Below are positions 23,188-23,303 of a stretch of 23,303 nucleotides of DNA, in pieces. The translations under genes and the position numbers were made by a program. The first letter of the stretch is position 1; each line of letters begins with the position of its first letter. Source of the stretch: Bacteroidales bacterium (lineage in GTDB: Bacteria > Bacteroidota > Bacteroidia > Bacteroidales > UBA3663); NCBI GenBank assembly GCA_017632695.1, contig JAGBQS010000004.1, forward strand, positions 1-23,303, written 5' to 3'. The notes under the pieces were generated by a model. It ran no database searches. It had not been told where the DNA came from and saw only the letters and a list, made by a program, of their open reading frames with translations.

Positions 23188-23303
23188 TTATTCTTCGTAT
23201 TCGTTCCAGCCGTTTCCGCGACGGCTCATGGCTTCTCCCCAGCTGTCGCCGTTGCCGCCTCTCTTCAGACCGTCGCCATTCAGGCCGCTGGTATTCACGG
23301 ATC
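23188..23303 (-). CDS. C-terminal fragment of a minus-strand protein with a Gly/Asn-rich tail
   Basis: The minus-strand frame is open from the window edge to a TAA at 23188-23190 and gives 37 complete codons after two partial bases. The tail has two related units, RGGNGDSWGEA and RRGNGWNEYEE, ending in acidic residues. I do not recognise the family. Support comes from the unbroken frame, the repeat-like composition and the hairpin with a U-rich tail 53-88 bp downstream on the same strand. It could still be a chance frame, because only 116 bases are visible. Confidence 0.5.
   Translation of the reverse strand, partial: SVNTSGLNGDGLKRGGNGDSWGEAMSRRGNGWNEYEE

Overview
The window looks like a chromosomal segment of a member of the Bacteroidales (Bacteroides/Prevotella-like). 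The evidence is a fused SecDF, an N-acylornithine-type carbamoyltransferase, a glycine-lipid acyltransferase pair, a DUF4294 protein and a secreted GH2 enzyme with Bacteroidetes-type C-terminal domains. The promoters also have the Bacteroidetes form (TTTG near -33, TAnnTTTG near -7), and Shine-Dalgarno sites are essentially absent. I see no tRNA, rRNA, IS element, phage gene or CRISPR array; this is mostly a housekeeping and envelope region.

Layout. 1-551 is the 3' end of argF' (arginine synthesis), ending at a hairpin terminator. A 363-bp convergent spacer with extra inverted repeats separates it from secDF (minus strand, 915-3902). Divergent from secDF is a three-gene plus-strand group: an Ig-like lipoprotein, a DUF3108 exported protein and a YigZ/IMPACT protein (4061-7625). 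nadK (minus) faces it. Divergent from nadK is a tight exbB-exbD-tonB cluster coupled by a 1-nt gap to a seven-helix membrane AraC-type regulator (8521-11779). Next come two minus-strand genes, transcribed from 14038 leftward: an exported TPR/PD40/coiled-coil protein and a uridine-phosphorylase-like enzyme. The latter overlaps the end of the AraC gene by 4 bp.

From 14209 rightward there is a plus-strand group: a polyprenol-phosphate-sugar synthase (DPM1-like), overlapping by 14 bp with dihydroorotase (pyrC), then glsA and glsB. The last two are predicted to build glycine (amino-acid) lipids by O- and N-acylation. A minus-strand DUF4294 protein follows. Divergent from it is a 609-aa outer-membrane beta-barrel protein that resembles a Bacteroidetes helix-hairpin-helix/barrel family but lacks the helix-hairpin-helix part. 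The last complete gene is a secreted GH2 beta-galactosidase-like enzyme, with a textbook promoter almost touching its start codon. A fragment of a minus-strand gene with a Gly/Asn-rich tail closes the window.

The most unusual signals are two arrays of 7-bp tandem repeats at the 3' ends of plus-strand genes (18129-18190 and 23067-23101), the second of which encodes the end of the GH2 protein. Others are near-leaderless promoter/start arrangements, the loss of the HhH domain, a variant HX5D acyltransferase motif in GlsA, and the membrane AraC regulator coupled to tonB. I did not find a clearly new multi-gene system. Family assignments come from recognising motifs by eye and have not been checked by any search.
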